Source: Akkermansiaceae bacterium (GTDB lineage: Bacteria; Verrucomicrobiota; Verrucomicrobiia; Verrucomicrobiales; Akkermansiaceae). Taken from it: a DNA stretch of 6,409 nucleotides. Within the stretch, counting starts at the first letter, position 1; the number at the start of each line of letters is the position of its first letter. Positions 1 to 6,409 of this stretch are shown piece by piece. Made by a program: the position numbers and the translations under genes. Location: positions 1 to 6,409 of the forward strand of contig JAQGPE010000132.1 of assembly GCA_028293225.1 (NCBI GenBank), in the 5' to 3' direction. A model generated the notes under the pieces. It made no database searches, was not told where the DNA came from, and worked only from the letters and a program-made list of their open reading frames with translations.

Positions 1-1464
1 CAGCCCGGCTCCCTGGAACAACTGCTGGTGGAGAGGAAGGCCGGGATCCAATGGCAGTCCGAAGCCGGCAAGGCAGGCCCGGTGCTGGCCACCATCTGGC
101 GCAGTGCGGCGGACGGCAAGCGCACGCCCCTGCAGGCCGATCTGCGGGGCGATGCAGCCTTGCCCGCGCTCGAGTGGGGCGATGTGGTGGAGCTTTCCTA
201 CGAGCCGGAGGAACAGCGGATCTTCGGATACGGATCCACCGCCGTTCAAAACTCCACCCTGCCGGAAAATCTGGTCTGGAAGTTGCGGCAGCGGATTTCC
301 TTTCCCGTCGTGGTCGAGATGGACGGCCAGACGCAGGACTTCACCGTGCGCGGCGGCCTGGTCACCTTCGACCCGACCCGGCCGGAAGTCCCCCTGATGG
401 GCGCGGCCCAGCTCGCCCGGCTGATCTCGCAGCAGAAGCCGGAGAAATATGCCCAGAAGTCCCTCACCGTGATCCGGCAGGGCTGGCCCGATGTCAGGGT
501 TCTCTCCACCACGGAGCCGTCTGCCGACTTCGCCCTGCAGAAAGGCGACCGCCTGAAGTGGGAGACGCAGGATACCTCTCCCGGCCCCAAGTGGGCGATG
601 CGAGCTTCCGAGATCAGGGTCTGCTCCCCCGGTCTGCCATTTGCCGTCAGATTCCAGGAGTTTCTCGGCGGCGGCGGCGGCGACGGTACGCCCCGTGACA
701 ACCTGGCCCCGTCGAATTCACTCCGGCCCACCCAGCCCTCGCTGTTGCAGGCGATTGCGATGCTCTACGGGAGCGCGGCCAATCGCCTGAAGGAGGCTCC
801 GGCGAACGATCCCGTAGCGCTAGCCGCCTGGCTGCCCGGCGCACTGGAGGGGGAAATCCTGAGCGTCCTCCCCCACCCCGACCTGACGCACATCCGGGTG
901 CGCCGGAAGAGTGAAGACGGCGCCGAAAAGATCATTGAGATCGACCTGCAAAAGGCCATGGACGGAATAAAAGACGGCACGACGGCGGAGGAAGCGCGCC
1001 AGGCGGACCTGCTGCTCCAGCCAGGCGATGTCGTGGAACTGCCGGTGGACCGGAAAGCGCTCGGCCAGCCCTGGACCGGTTTCACCGCCCCGCAGCGCGC
1101 CCTGCTTGAAAAGGCCCTGAGCGGATCCGTGCAGATCACCTACGAGGCCGGCCAGGTCACGCTGCTGCCGGTGCTCTACCGGACGCCCCGTCTTACCGCG
1201 ACTCCGGGCGGCCTGGTGCCGCTGCCCGCCAGCGAGGGAACCTCCTCGCTGGTTCTGCGGGATGTGCTGCCCGATGGGCTCTACGATGCGGTTTCGAAAG
1301 ACGGTCTCCTGACGGACATGAAGAGCGACCGGATCCTGCTGAGCGAGCGCTTTCAGTTCCTCTGCCGGTCGCTCAATCCCACGCGGCCGGCACCGCGGAT
1401 CATTCCGCCGCCGCCCTCGCCAGCCAGAAGACCGCAGGTCGCACCCGCTCCCCGGGGCCGCTGA
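1..1464 (+). CDS. SLBB/beta-grasp-like repeat protein, possibly polysaccharide-export related (5' partial)
   Basis: The frame is open from base 1, and the first visible residues (PGSLEQLL) already fit a repeat module, so the gene almost certainly begins upstream; the GTG at 28 is probably internal. In all, 487 residues are visible. Repeated modules resemble the SLBB fold: a 'SLxQ' helix start (residues 4 and about 245), a strand such as IRVRR (from 298), and an ending 'L..GDxVEL' at residues 60-65, a weaker GDRLKW at 182, and GDVVELPV at 342. A glycine run at 223-227 looks like a linker, and the tail from about 460 is rich in Pro and Arg. In known families such modules occur in periplasmic or outer-membrane polysaccharide export proteins (Wza-like). 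The N-terminus, where a signal peptide or Poly_export domain would lie, is outside the window, so function is inferred. It ends 3 bases before the kinase gene, so it is probably co-transcribed with it. The family call is moderate; the reading frame is secure. Confidence 0.72.
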   Translation, partial: QPGSLEQLLVERKAGIQWQSEAGKAGPVLATIWRSAADGKRTPLQADLRGDAALPALEWGDVVELSYEPEEQRIFGYGSTAVQNSTLPENLVWKLRQRISFPVVVEMDGQTQDFTVRGGLVTFDPTRPEVPLMGAAQLARLISQQKPEKYAQKSLTVIRQGWPDVRVLSTTEPSADFALQKGDRLKWETQDTSPGPKWAMRASEIRVCSPGLPFAVRFQEFLGGGGGDGTPRDNLAPSNSLRPTQPSLLQAIAMLYGSAANRLKEAPANDPVALAAWLPGALEGEILSVLPHPDLTHIRVRRKSEDGAEKIIEIDLQKAMDGIKDGTTAEEARQADLLLQPGDVVELPVDRKALGQPWTGFTAPQRALLEKALSGSVQITYEAGQVTLLPVLYRTPRLTATPGGLVPLPASEGTSSLVLRDVLPDGLYDAVSKDGLLTDMKSDRILLSERFQFLCRSLNPTRPAPRIIPPPPSPARRPQVAPAPRGR

Positions 1465-1467
1465 ATC

Positions 1468-3057
1468 ATGGCCCGCAGGAAAACATCCTCCTCTCCCGCC
1501 TGGCTGCTGCCGGTGGTCCTGCTGCCGCTGCTGTGGCTGGTCTTCCTGGCCTGGCAGGGCACGCGGAATGAAGTACGGACTATCTCGTACCTTCAGAAGG
1601 ACGCCGCGGACCAGTTTGCCAGGCAGGTGGCGGGGCAACTGGTGGAATTGACCCGGCACCCCCGGGTGATCCCGAAGTTCCCCGATCCGCCCCGGCCCGG
1701 CGAGCCTTCCCCGCTGGATGATGTCCTGGACGGGCACGACGTCGCGGCCCTGACGGAACTCGGTAGCAATGGGAATGCCGGACTCACCCCGGCCGGCCTG
1801 CCACGGCAGGTACTGGCGGTGCTGAGGCTCAGGGGCGGCGCCGCCGGACCCGCCACGGAAGATCTCATTTCCCTGCTCACGCAGCGACAGCCGTCGGTGC
1901 TCACCGGCAGGGCTCTGGCCGGGCTCGACTACCAGCGCGACGAGCAAATGGCCTGGGCGGATCTGGAGCGCCTGCGCCCGCTGGTGGAAAGGGATCCCAA
2001 CCTGGGCTGGGTGTGCGAAAACAACGGCCGCTGCTGCTGGTTGAAGTCTGATGACGGCCACTGGCTCTACGTGTCGCGGGACAAGGTGCGCGACGTGATG
2101 AGAACCGCCCGGATGGGCAGTGAGGATTTCATCGCCCGCCTGTCCACCAGCACGGACGACCAGGGTGGCGAGGGCGTCTACAAGCAGCTGACCTATCTCC
2201 CGGTGCAGGGCGGCAATGGCCTGCGCGTGGAGGTCTTTGCCACCGGCTCCGGCCATTTTGAGGAAATGACCGGCCAGTCCCGCCGCTGGGGATCCCTGAC
2301 GCTGGGCGGTGCGGTGGCGGTCACCATCCTTGGTCTCTACCTGATGCATCGTACTTTGACCCGGGAGCGCAAACTGAGTGAGATGAAAAGCCAGTTCGTC
2401 GCCAGCGTTTCGCATGAACTGCGCTCGCCCGTGGCCTCGATCCGCCTGATGGCCGAAGCCCTGGATGCCGGCAAGGTGGACGACGCCACCGCGGCGAATT
2501 TCCACCGCCTGATCGCCCGCGAGGGGGCCCGCCTTTCCACCCTGGTCGGAAACGTGCTCGACCACGCCCGCATCGAGCAGGGCCGCCGGATCTGGAAAAT
2601 CGAACCGTGCAACCTGGCCGGGTTGGTCACCGACACCACCCGCGTCATGGAGCCCCTGGCGAAGGAAAAAGACATCACCCTGACGGTGACCACCCTGCCC
2701 ATCGACTCCGCCGTGGATGCCGGGGCGATCCAGCAGGCGCTGGTCAACCTGCTGGACAACGCGATCAAGTTCTCCCCGCCCGGCAGCGGCGTTCGGGTGG
2801 TGATGGCGAACCACGAGAAATCCCGTACCTGGGAGCTGGCCGTGGCCGACCAGGGATCCGGCATCCCCAGAAAGGAGCAGAGCCGGATCTTCGAGCGCTT
2901 CTATCGTCCGGGCGATGAACTGCGCCGGGAGACCCAGGGCACCGGCATCGGCCTCAGCCTGGTGAAAGCCATCGCCGAGGCCCACGGCGGCTCCGTCCGA
3001 GTCGACAGCGAACCCGGCCTCGGCAGCACCTTCACCCTGCGATTTCCCCTGGCATGA
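1468..3057 (+). CDS. Membrane-bound sensor histidine kinase of a two-component system
   Basis: The 529-residue protein has a first membrane helix at about 12-29, an extracytoplasmic sensor region at about 30-273, a second helix at about 274-292, then the kinase core. The H-box reads SHELRSP with the predicted phosphorylated His at 316 (HisKA). The ATPase part has the N-box NLLDNAIKF (427-435), G1 DQGSG (461-465), F-box IFERFY (474-479) and G2 GTGIGL (491-496), so all catalytic motifs are intact. The protein should autophosphorylate on ATP and pass the phosphate to the adjacent regulator. No HAMP or PAS domain is evident; the second helix leads almost directly into the dimerisation helix. The sensor region matches no domain I recognise and carries a cysteine cluster (C183, C189, C190). 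ATG 1468 follows the previous stop by 3 bases with no convincing ribosome binding site, which suggests coupled translation. Its TGA overlaps the next ATG. The ligand is unknown. Confidence 0.96.
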   Translation: MARRKTSSSPAWLLPVVLLPLLWLVFLAWQGTRNEVRTISYLQKDAADQFARQVAGQLVELTRHPRVIPKFPDPPRPGEPSPLDDVLDGHDVAALTELGSNGNAGLTPAGLPRQVLAVLRLRGGAAGPATEDLISLLTQRQPSVLTGRALAGLDYQRDEQMAWADLERLRPLVERDPNLGWVCENNGRCCWLKSDDGHWLYVSRDKVRDVMRTARMGSEDFIARLSTSTDDQGGEGVYKQLTYLPVQGGNGLRVEVFATGSGHFEEMTGQSRRWGSLTLGGAVAVTILGLYLMHRTLTRERKLSEMKSQFVASVSHELRSPVASIRLMAEALDAGKVDDATAANFHRLIAREGARLSTLVGNVLDHARIEQGRRIWKIEPCNLAGLVTDTTRVMEPLAKEKDITLTVTTLPIDSAVDAGAIQQALVNLLDNAIKFSPPGSGVRVVMANHEKSRTWELAVADQGSGIPRKEQSRIFERFYRPGDELRRETQGTGIGLSLVKAIAEAHGGSVRVDSEPGLGSTFTLRFPLA

Positions 3058-3737
3058 GACTCCTCGTGATCGAAGACGAAGCGCCGATGCGCACCGCCCT
3101 GGTCGAAACGCTGAAGGCCGAGGGCTACCGCGTGCTCTCCGCCAGCGATGGTCCCGCCGGTCTGGAACTGGCCTGCACGGAACCCTTTGACCTGGTCCTG
3201 CTGGACGTGATGATGCCCGGCCTGGATGGCTTCGCGGTCTGCCGGGAACTCCGCAAACGCGGCAGGACCTTCCCCGTCCTGATGCTGACCGCCAAGGGCC
3301 AGATCGACGACCGCGTGGAGGGCCTGGACAGCGGGGCCGATGACTACCTGGTGAAGCCTTTCAGCCTGAAGGAACTGCTCGCCCGCGTCCGCGCCCTGCT
3401 GCGCCGCATGGAGCGGGCGGAGGCGATCGGCGGCGTCTTCCGCTTCGCAGAGGTTGAGATCGATTTCTCGAAAGGAACGCTAACCCGCGCCGGCAGGACC
3501 CACGCGCTGTCGGAAAAGGAGACCGGCATGCTGCGACTGCTGGCCGCCCACGCGGGCGAAACCGTCAGCCGGGAGAAGTTCCTGGACGTGGTGTGGGGCT
3601 ACCACGCCTACCCCACCATGCGGACTGTCGATAATTTCGTCGCCGGCATCCGCGCCAAACTGGAGGCCGATCCCTCCCAGCCGCGCCACCTGATCACGGT
3701 CCGCGGCACCGGCTACCGGCTGGAGATGGAGAAGTAG
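3054..3737 (+). CDS. OmpR/PhoB-family response regulator transcription factor
   Basis: The 227-residue protein has a receiver domain (about 1-115) and a C-terminal winged-helix DNA-binding domain (about 128-225). Receiver residues are complete: acidic pair E7/D8, phosphoacceptor D51 in LLDVMMP, T79, and K101 in the KPF motif. The C-terminal domain shows typical OmpR-type features: LSEKE (about residue 150), a VWGY stretch, a recognition-helix region with RTVDNFVAGIRAKLE, and the closing RGTGYRL wing. Phosphorylation by the kinase encoded just upstream should promote dimer binding to direct repeats in target promoters. The start ATG overlaps the kinase stop as ATGA, and no Shine-Dalgarno sequence precedes it, so translation is probably coupled. 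The order kinase then regulator reverses the commoner arrangement but is not rare. Targets are unknown; the intergenic region downstream contains an 11-base direct repeat that could be a site. Confidence 0.97.
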   Translation: MRLLVIEDEAPMRTALVETLKAEGYRVLSASDGPAGLELACTEPFDLVLLDVMMPGLDGFAVCRELRKRGRTFPVLMLTAKGQIDDRVEGLDSGADDYLVKPFSLKELLARVRALLRRMERAEAIGGVFRFAEVEIDFSKGTLTRAGRTHALSEKETGMLRLLAAHAGETVSREKFLDVVWGYHAYPTMRTVDNFVAGIRAKLEADPSQPRHLITVRGTGYRLEMEK

Positions 3738-3758
3738 GGATGCCAGGAAAATAGCGCC

Positions 3759-3817
3759 GCCAGGGCGTTTTGCACCTGGCTCCGGAGAAAGCATGCAATC
3801 TGCATTTCCGGGTGCAA
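3759..3817 (+). terminator. Candidate hairpin region ending the kinase-regulator operon
   Basis: Starting 21 bases after the regulator stop, two overlapping structures can form. The first pairs GCCAGG (3759-3764) with CCTGGC (3775-3780), extended by GC/GC around a GTTTT loop with one bulged A. The second pairs TTGCACC (3770-3776) with GGTGCAA (3811-3817), then CGGA (3783-3786) with TCCG (3807-3810), and ATGCA (3793-3797) with TGCAT (3801-3805). They share bases 3770-3780, so only one can form at a time. Neither is followed by a U-tract; the nearest T run is at 3873-3879. A Rho-independent terminator is therefore not proven. Confidence 0.35.
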
Positions 3818-3864
3818 GGAAGGAACCGATTCGTCCTACCGCTTTCCTGTTCTATCCGGCGCTC

Positions 3865-3959
3865 TCTGAAACTTTTTTTCCACCCGGTGCCGCCGCGGAC
3901 GGATTGCATTATGCTATAAAATGCCTATTTCGCGTCCGGATGCGGTTTTCTGAAACTTT
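3865..3959 (+). repeat. 11-base direct repeat TCTGAAACTTT (3865-3875 and 3949-3959)
   Basis: Two exact copies lie 84 bases apart, start to start, on either side of the candidate extended -10 promoter at 3912-3920. That is a whole number of helical turns at about 10.5 bases per turn (8 turns), so both copies would face the same side of the DNA. A pair of regulator-binding sites is one reading, but each copy is single rather than the tandem repeat expected for OmpR-type proteins. Chance is not excluded, given the AT-rich context. Confidence 0.35.
3912..3920 (+). promoter_or_regulatory. Candidate extended -10 promoter for the lectin-domain gene
   Basis: The sequence TGCTATAAA matches a TG-N extended -10 with five of six bases of TATAAT. 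No good -35 element stands 17 bases upstream (GC-rich there), which is tolerated by extended -10 promoters of the sigma-70 type. It lies in the AT-richer gap. Transcription would start near 3926-3928, giving a leader of about 145 bases that includes the inverted repeat at 3972-4017. The prediction is by eye only; other promoters are possible. Confidence 0.4.
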
Positions 3960-3971
3960 CCCAAAATCCCA

Positions 3972-4017
3972 GCGTTTGAAAGGCAATTCACGTGGCTTAA
4001 GTTGCCATTTTAAACGC
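3972..4017 (+). promoter_or_regulatory. Strong inverted repeat in the leader of the lectin-domain gene
   Basis: The left arm GCGTTTGAAAGGCAA (3972-3986) pairs with the right arm TTGCCATTTTAAACGC (4002-4017). This gives 15 base pairs with one G-U wobble (3978/4011) and one bulged A (4007), around a 15-base loop that contains the palindromes CACGTG (3989-3994) and CTTAAG (3996-4001). It ends about 55 bases before the chosen start codon. It could be an mRNA hairpin controlling transcription or translation, a terminator for read-through from the upstream operon (only a short TTT follows), or an operator. The pairing is seen directly; the role is not known. Confidence 0.6.
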
Positions 4018-4072
4018 TTTGATACATCATTTCCGATGCGGCGCTGGCATGACAATTGCATCTTTGAGAGTG

Positions 4073-6409
4073 ATGATATCAAAAATCCCTCGCCCTTATC
4101 TTCATTCACGATCGCTTCTCCGCCGCGGTAGCGTTCTCCCGGCAAGCCTGGCGCTGGTTCTCGCGGCCTGCGGCTATGCCGAAGCCGCCAACTACCGCTA
4201 CTATCGGTTCACCCCCCTGAAACTCGCCGGCGGTGGCATTTCCACCCAGATCTCCGAGTTCGAATTCGACCTGGATGAGGGGACCGTCCCCTTCCCGGCC
4301 GGCACCACGGTCGTCAGTTCCAACTCGGGCGCCGACGGCGGCACCGACCCTGGCACGGGAGTAAAGAGCGAAGCCCCGATCTGGGTGACGGACGGCTTTA
4401 CCTCGACCAAGTGGTACAACGCGGGTGACGGCACCAATATCGCCTCCATCGTCTTTGACGCCGGCGCGGGAAATACCATCAACGCCAACGGCTACCGGAT
4501 CGCCACCGGCGGCGATGCCCCGGAAAGAACCCCGGTCAGCTGGCACCTGGAGGGCAGTAACGACAACAGCACCTGGACCCTGCTGGACGTTCAGAATGAC
4601 TATCCCACCCCTACCACGAACGAGTCCTACACGGATGTCATTCCGATCCCGGACCACCCGCCGGCCTCGATCACCAGCTTCAGCCTGCTTTCCCCGATCG
4701 TCGAAAACGGCAAGCAGTTCAGTTTCACCTACACCGCGTCACTCGCGACCTCGGTCAAGCTCAACCCTGGCAACCTGACGCTGAATCCCACTGGCGACAC
4801 CCCGCTGGTCACGCCCCCGGCCACCAAGGAAACCGCCTATCAGTTGACCGCCACCACGACGCTGAACCCCACGGTCGCCGAGCAGGACTTCCTGGTTCGC
4901 TCGGTTGCGACGACCACCCAGACCTACCGCTATGTGCGCTTCACACCGCTGCACACGGGAATCGACCAGATCGACCTTGCGTCGCTCAATTTCACGGTGC
5001 TCGACGCCGCGGGCAACCTGGACCACGAGCTCGCTCCGGTAAAAGTCACGTATGATGGTGAGACGACCGTCAATGCCACCGACATCTATCGGCCGGACAA
5101 CCTCCGCGACGACGATGTCACCACGGAATGGTTCAGCGGCGTGCTGCGCCCCGTCGTCTTCGACTTCGGCACCGCACAGTCCTTCAACCACTATGAATTT
5201 GTCCTCTCCGCCTTCGAAAGCACCGGAACCCGTTATGCCCCGCTGAAGTGGCGTCTCGAAGGCAGCAACGACCTCGCCGCGTGGACGACGGTCGATAACG
5301 TGAACACTTTCAACTACCCGATGCCGGCGCAGAACAACGCCTTCATCTCCAACCTGCCTGCGCCGTCCAATGCCTCGCTGCCATTGGAGCTGTCGAACTT
5401 CTACGCCACCCGGAATCCCGCCGCCGCCGGCGCCCCCACCACCCTTCACTGGTTCGTAGCCGGAGCGCAAACGCTGACCGTGCAGACAGGCTCCGGAACG
5501 CCGGTGACGGTTCCCGCGACCAGCTCCAGTCTGGTCGTCACGCCACCCGCGGCCATTACGCTCTACACGCTGACCGCGACCTCCATCCAGGTTCCCACCG
5601 CAGCGCCGGTCACCTTGAGCCTGACGCTTTCTCCGCCGGAAGCGACAGCGCCGGCGCTGCCGAACTACCCGGACCTGGCCGTCGCCGGGACCAGCATCAT
5701 CACCAACGGCTCCGCCAGCTTCATCAACAGCTTCGCCACTCCGAACGGCCTCACGGCCGCGGGTGACCGAATCCGGCTGCAGATCGTGCCGGACAGCGGC
5801 GGGGTGACAGGCACGGCTTACTTCAAGACTCCGGTGACCGTCACGGGCGGCTTCGACACCACCTTTGACCTGTACATCGCGACGAAAGACCGCGGCTACG
5901 GCGCCGACGGGGTTTCGTTCGTGATCCAGAACACCCCGGAAGGAACCGCCAACCTGCCTGCCTCCAGCGGGCAGCTCGGACCCCTCACCAATGCTGCCGC
6001 CATCGAGTTCTCCACCTGGGACAACAACGCGGTCGATCCAGCCCCGCGAAACGAAGCGAAGGTCAAAATCTACAAAAACCAGGTCCTGTCCCAAAGCTTC
6101 GCGGTCGAAAACACGGCCGTGGTGCTCAACAGCGGCGACTTCCCGGTCTACTTCGGCCCTTCCTTCGTCGGCAACTACAACAGCAAATCGTATAAGGTCC
6201 ACATCACCTATACCGCGGCAAAGCTCCTGAACGTCTTTATCGACGACGTGCCGATCGTAACGGACTACACGCTGGACCTGACCGGAGCGACCGACACCTC
6301 CGGCAAGGCCTACATCGGTTTCTCCGCGGCCAACGGCGGCCTGACGGAAGACAGCAGCCTGACGAGCTGGGTGTTCTCCAACAGCACCGTGACGCCAACC
6401 ACCGATCTG
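4073..6409 (+). CDS. Exported multidomain lectin: two discoidin/F5/8-like + Ig-like units and an L-type lectin domain (3' partial)
   Basis: The frame stays open for 779 codons to the window end. The N-terminus has a basic stretch (RSLLRR, 13-18) and a hydrophobic core (about 21-35), with possible cleavage after AEA (36-38) or at a lipobox LAAC (30-33). Domains follow: discoidin-like copy 1 (about 40-190; YRYYRFTPL, TSTKW with W114, LEGSND 159-164), Ig-like (about 197-283), discoidin-like copy 2 (about 285-430; YRYVRFTPL, TTEW with W353, LEGSND 395-400), Ig-like (about 436-525), then an L-type lectin fold (about 531-770) with ADGVSFVIQN (611-620), AIEFSTWDNN (643-652), the IDD strand after 707, and YIGFSAANGG (747-756). 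Such modules bind carbohydrates; a surface or secreted role in glycan binding or adhesion is inferred. No catalytic domain is visible, but the C-terminus is missing. The start at 4073 has only a weak GAGAG, too close; the in-frame ATG at 4049 would add eight residues and is an alternative. Confidence 0.9.
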   Translation, partial: MISKIPRPYLHSRSLLRRGSVLPASLALVLAACGYAEAANYRYYRFTPLKLAGGGISTQISEFEFDLDEGTVPFPAGTTVVSSNSGADGGTDPGTGVKSEAPIWVTDGFTSTKWYNAGDGTNIASIVFDAGAGNTINANGYRIATGGDAPERTPVSWHLEGSNDNSTWTLLDVQNDYPTPTTNESYTDVIPIPDHPPASITSFSLLSPIVENGKQFSFTYTASLATSVKLNPGNLTLNPTGDTPLVTPPATKETAYQLTATTTLNPTVAEQDFLVRSVATTTQTYRYVRFTPLHTGIDQIDLASLNFTVLDAAGNLDHELAPVKVTYDGETTVNATDIYRPDNLRDDDVTTEWFSGVLRPVVFDFGTAQSFNHYEFVLSAFESTGTRYAPLKWRLEGSNDLAAWTTVDNVNTFNYPMPAQNNAFISNLPAPSNASLPLELSNFYATRNPAAAGAPTTLHWFVAGAQTLTVQTGSGTPVTVPATSSSLVVTPPAAITLYTLTATSIQVPTAAPVTLSLTLSPPEATAPALPNYPDLAVAGTSIITNGSASFINSFATPNGLTAAGDRIRLQIVPDSGGVTGTAYFKTPVTVTGGFDTTFDLYIATKDRGYGADGVSFVIQNTPEGTANLPASSGQLGPLTNAAAIEFSTWDNNAVDPAPRNEAKVKIYKNQVLSQSFAVENTAVVLNSGDFPVYFGPSFVGNYNSKSYKVHITYTAAKLLNVFIDDVPIVTDYTLDLTGATDTSGKAYIGFSAANGGLTEDSSLTSWVFSNSTVTPTTDL

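Noticed and set aside
28..30. GTG as the true start of the first gene
   Set aside because: The frame is open upstream to base 1 and the upstream residues continue a module pattern (PGSLEQLL); no ribosome binding site precedes the GTG. A 5' truncated gene is the simpler reading.
662..687. GGC-rich run as a microsatellite repeat
   Set aside because: It encodes a short glycine linker in an intact frame and is too short and ordinary in GC-rich DNA to call a repeat element.
820..2985. A 721-residue open frame on the minus strand
   Set aside because: It lies antisense to the SLBB-like gene and the kinase gene, whose conserved motifs prove the + strand. Its translation is low-complexity (rich in G, Q, R, H) with no recognisable domain, typical of GC-rich shadow frames.
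3873..3879. T-run as the U-tract of a terminator
   Set aside because: No stem ends directly before it; the nearest hairpin ends at 3817, over 50 bases away.
3793..4131. A 112-codon + strand frame in the intergenic region
   Set aside because: It runs across the candidate promoter, the direct repeats and the inverted repeat, overlaps the start of the lectin gene, has no ribosome binding site and no recognisable features.
4739..6202. A 487-residue open frame on the minus strand
   Set aside because: It is antisense to the lectin gene, whose discoidin and L-type lectin motifs are clear. The composition (G, R, V, E) is that of a shadow of a Thr/Ala/Pro-rich gene.

Overview
The window is GC-rich, tightly packed bacterial DNA with four genes, all on the + strand. 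Two run off the ends: the first at its 5' side and the last at its 3' side. Codon choice, the weak Shine-Dalgarno signals and a large secreted protein combining discoidin-like, Ig-like and L-type lectin modules suggest a Gram-negative environmental bacterium of the Planctomycetota-Verrucomicrobiota-Chlamydiota group, most likely a Verrucomicrobium-type organism (Luteolibacter-like). This placement is inference from protein style only; there is no marker gene in the window.

Positions 1-3737 form one compact transcription unit. It begins with the C-terminal ~487 residues of a protein with repeated SLBB/beta-grasp-like modules, the fold of polysaccharide-export proteins of the Wza type. Three bases later comes a two-transmembrane sensor histidine kinase, whose stop codon overlaps (ATGA) the start of an OmpR/PhoB-type response regulator. 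The spacing implies translational coupling. The kinase and regulator form an orthodox His-Asp pair: H316 in the kinase, D51 in the regulator. The SLBB-like protein may supply the signal or be part of the controlled surface process, but the sequence does not prove that.

Positions 3738-4072 are a 335-base, visibly AT-richer intergenic region rich in structure. It has two mutually exclusive hairpins just after the regulator gene, a good extended -10 promoter candidate (3912-3920), an 11-base direct repeat on either side of that promoter, and a strong 15-bp inverted repeat (3972-4017) that would lie in the 5' leader of the next gene.

Positions 4073-6409 are an open frame of 779 codons without a stop. 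It encodes an exported protein made of a signal peptide, two tandem copies of a [discoidin/F5/8-like + Ig-like] unit, and an almost complete L-type (legume-lectin-like) domain. It is probably a cell-surface or secreted carbohydrate-binding protein. One usual metal-binding aspartate of the lectin fold is a serine here.

No RNA gene, CRISPR array, insertion sequence, integrase or attachment site was seen. The content is mostly ordinary. The parts most worth a second look are the lectin gene's architecture and its structured leader.
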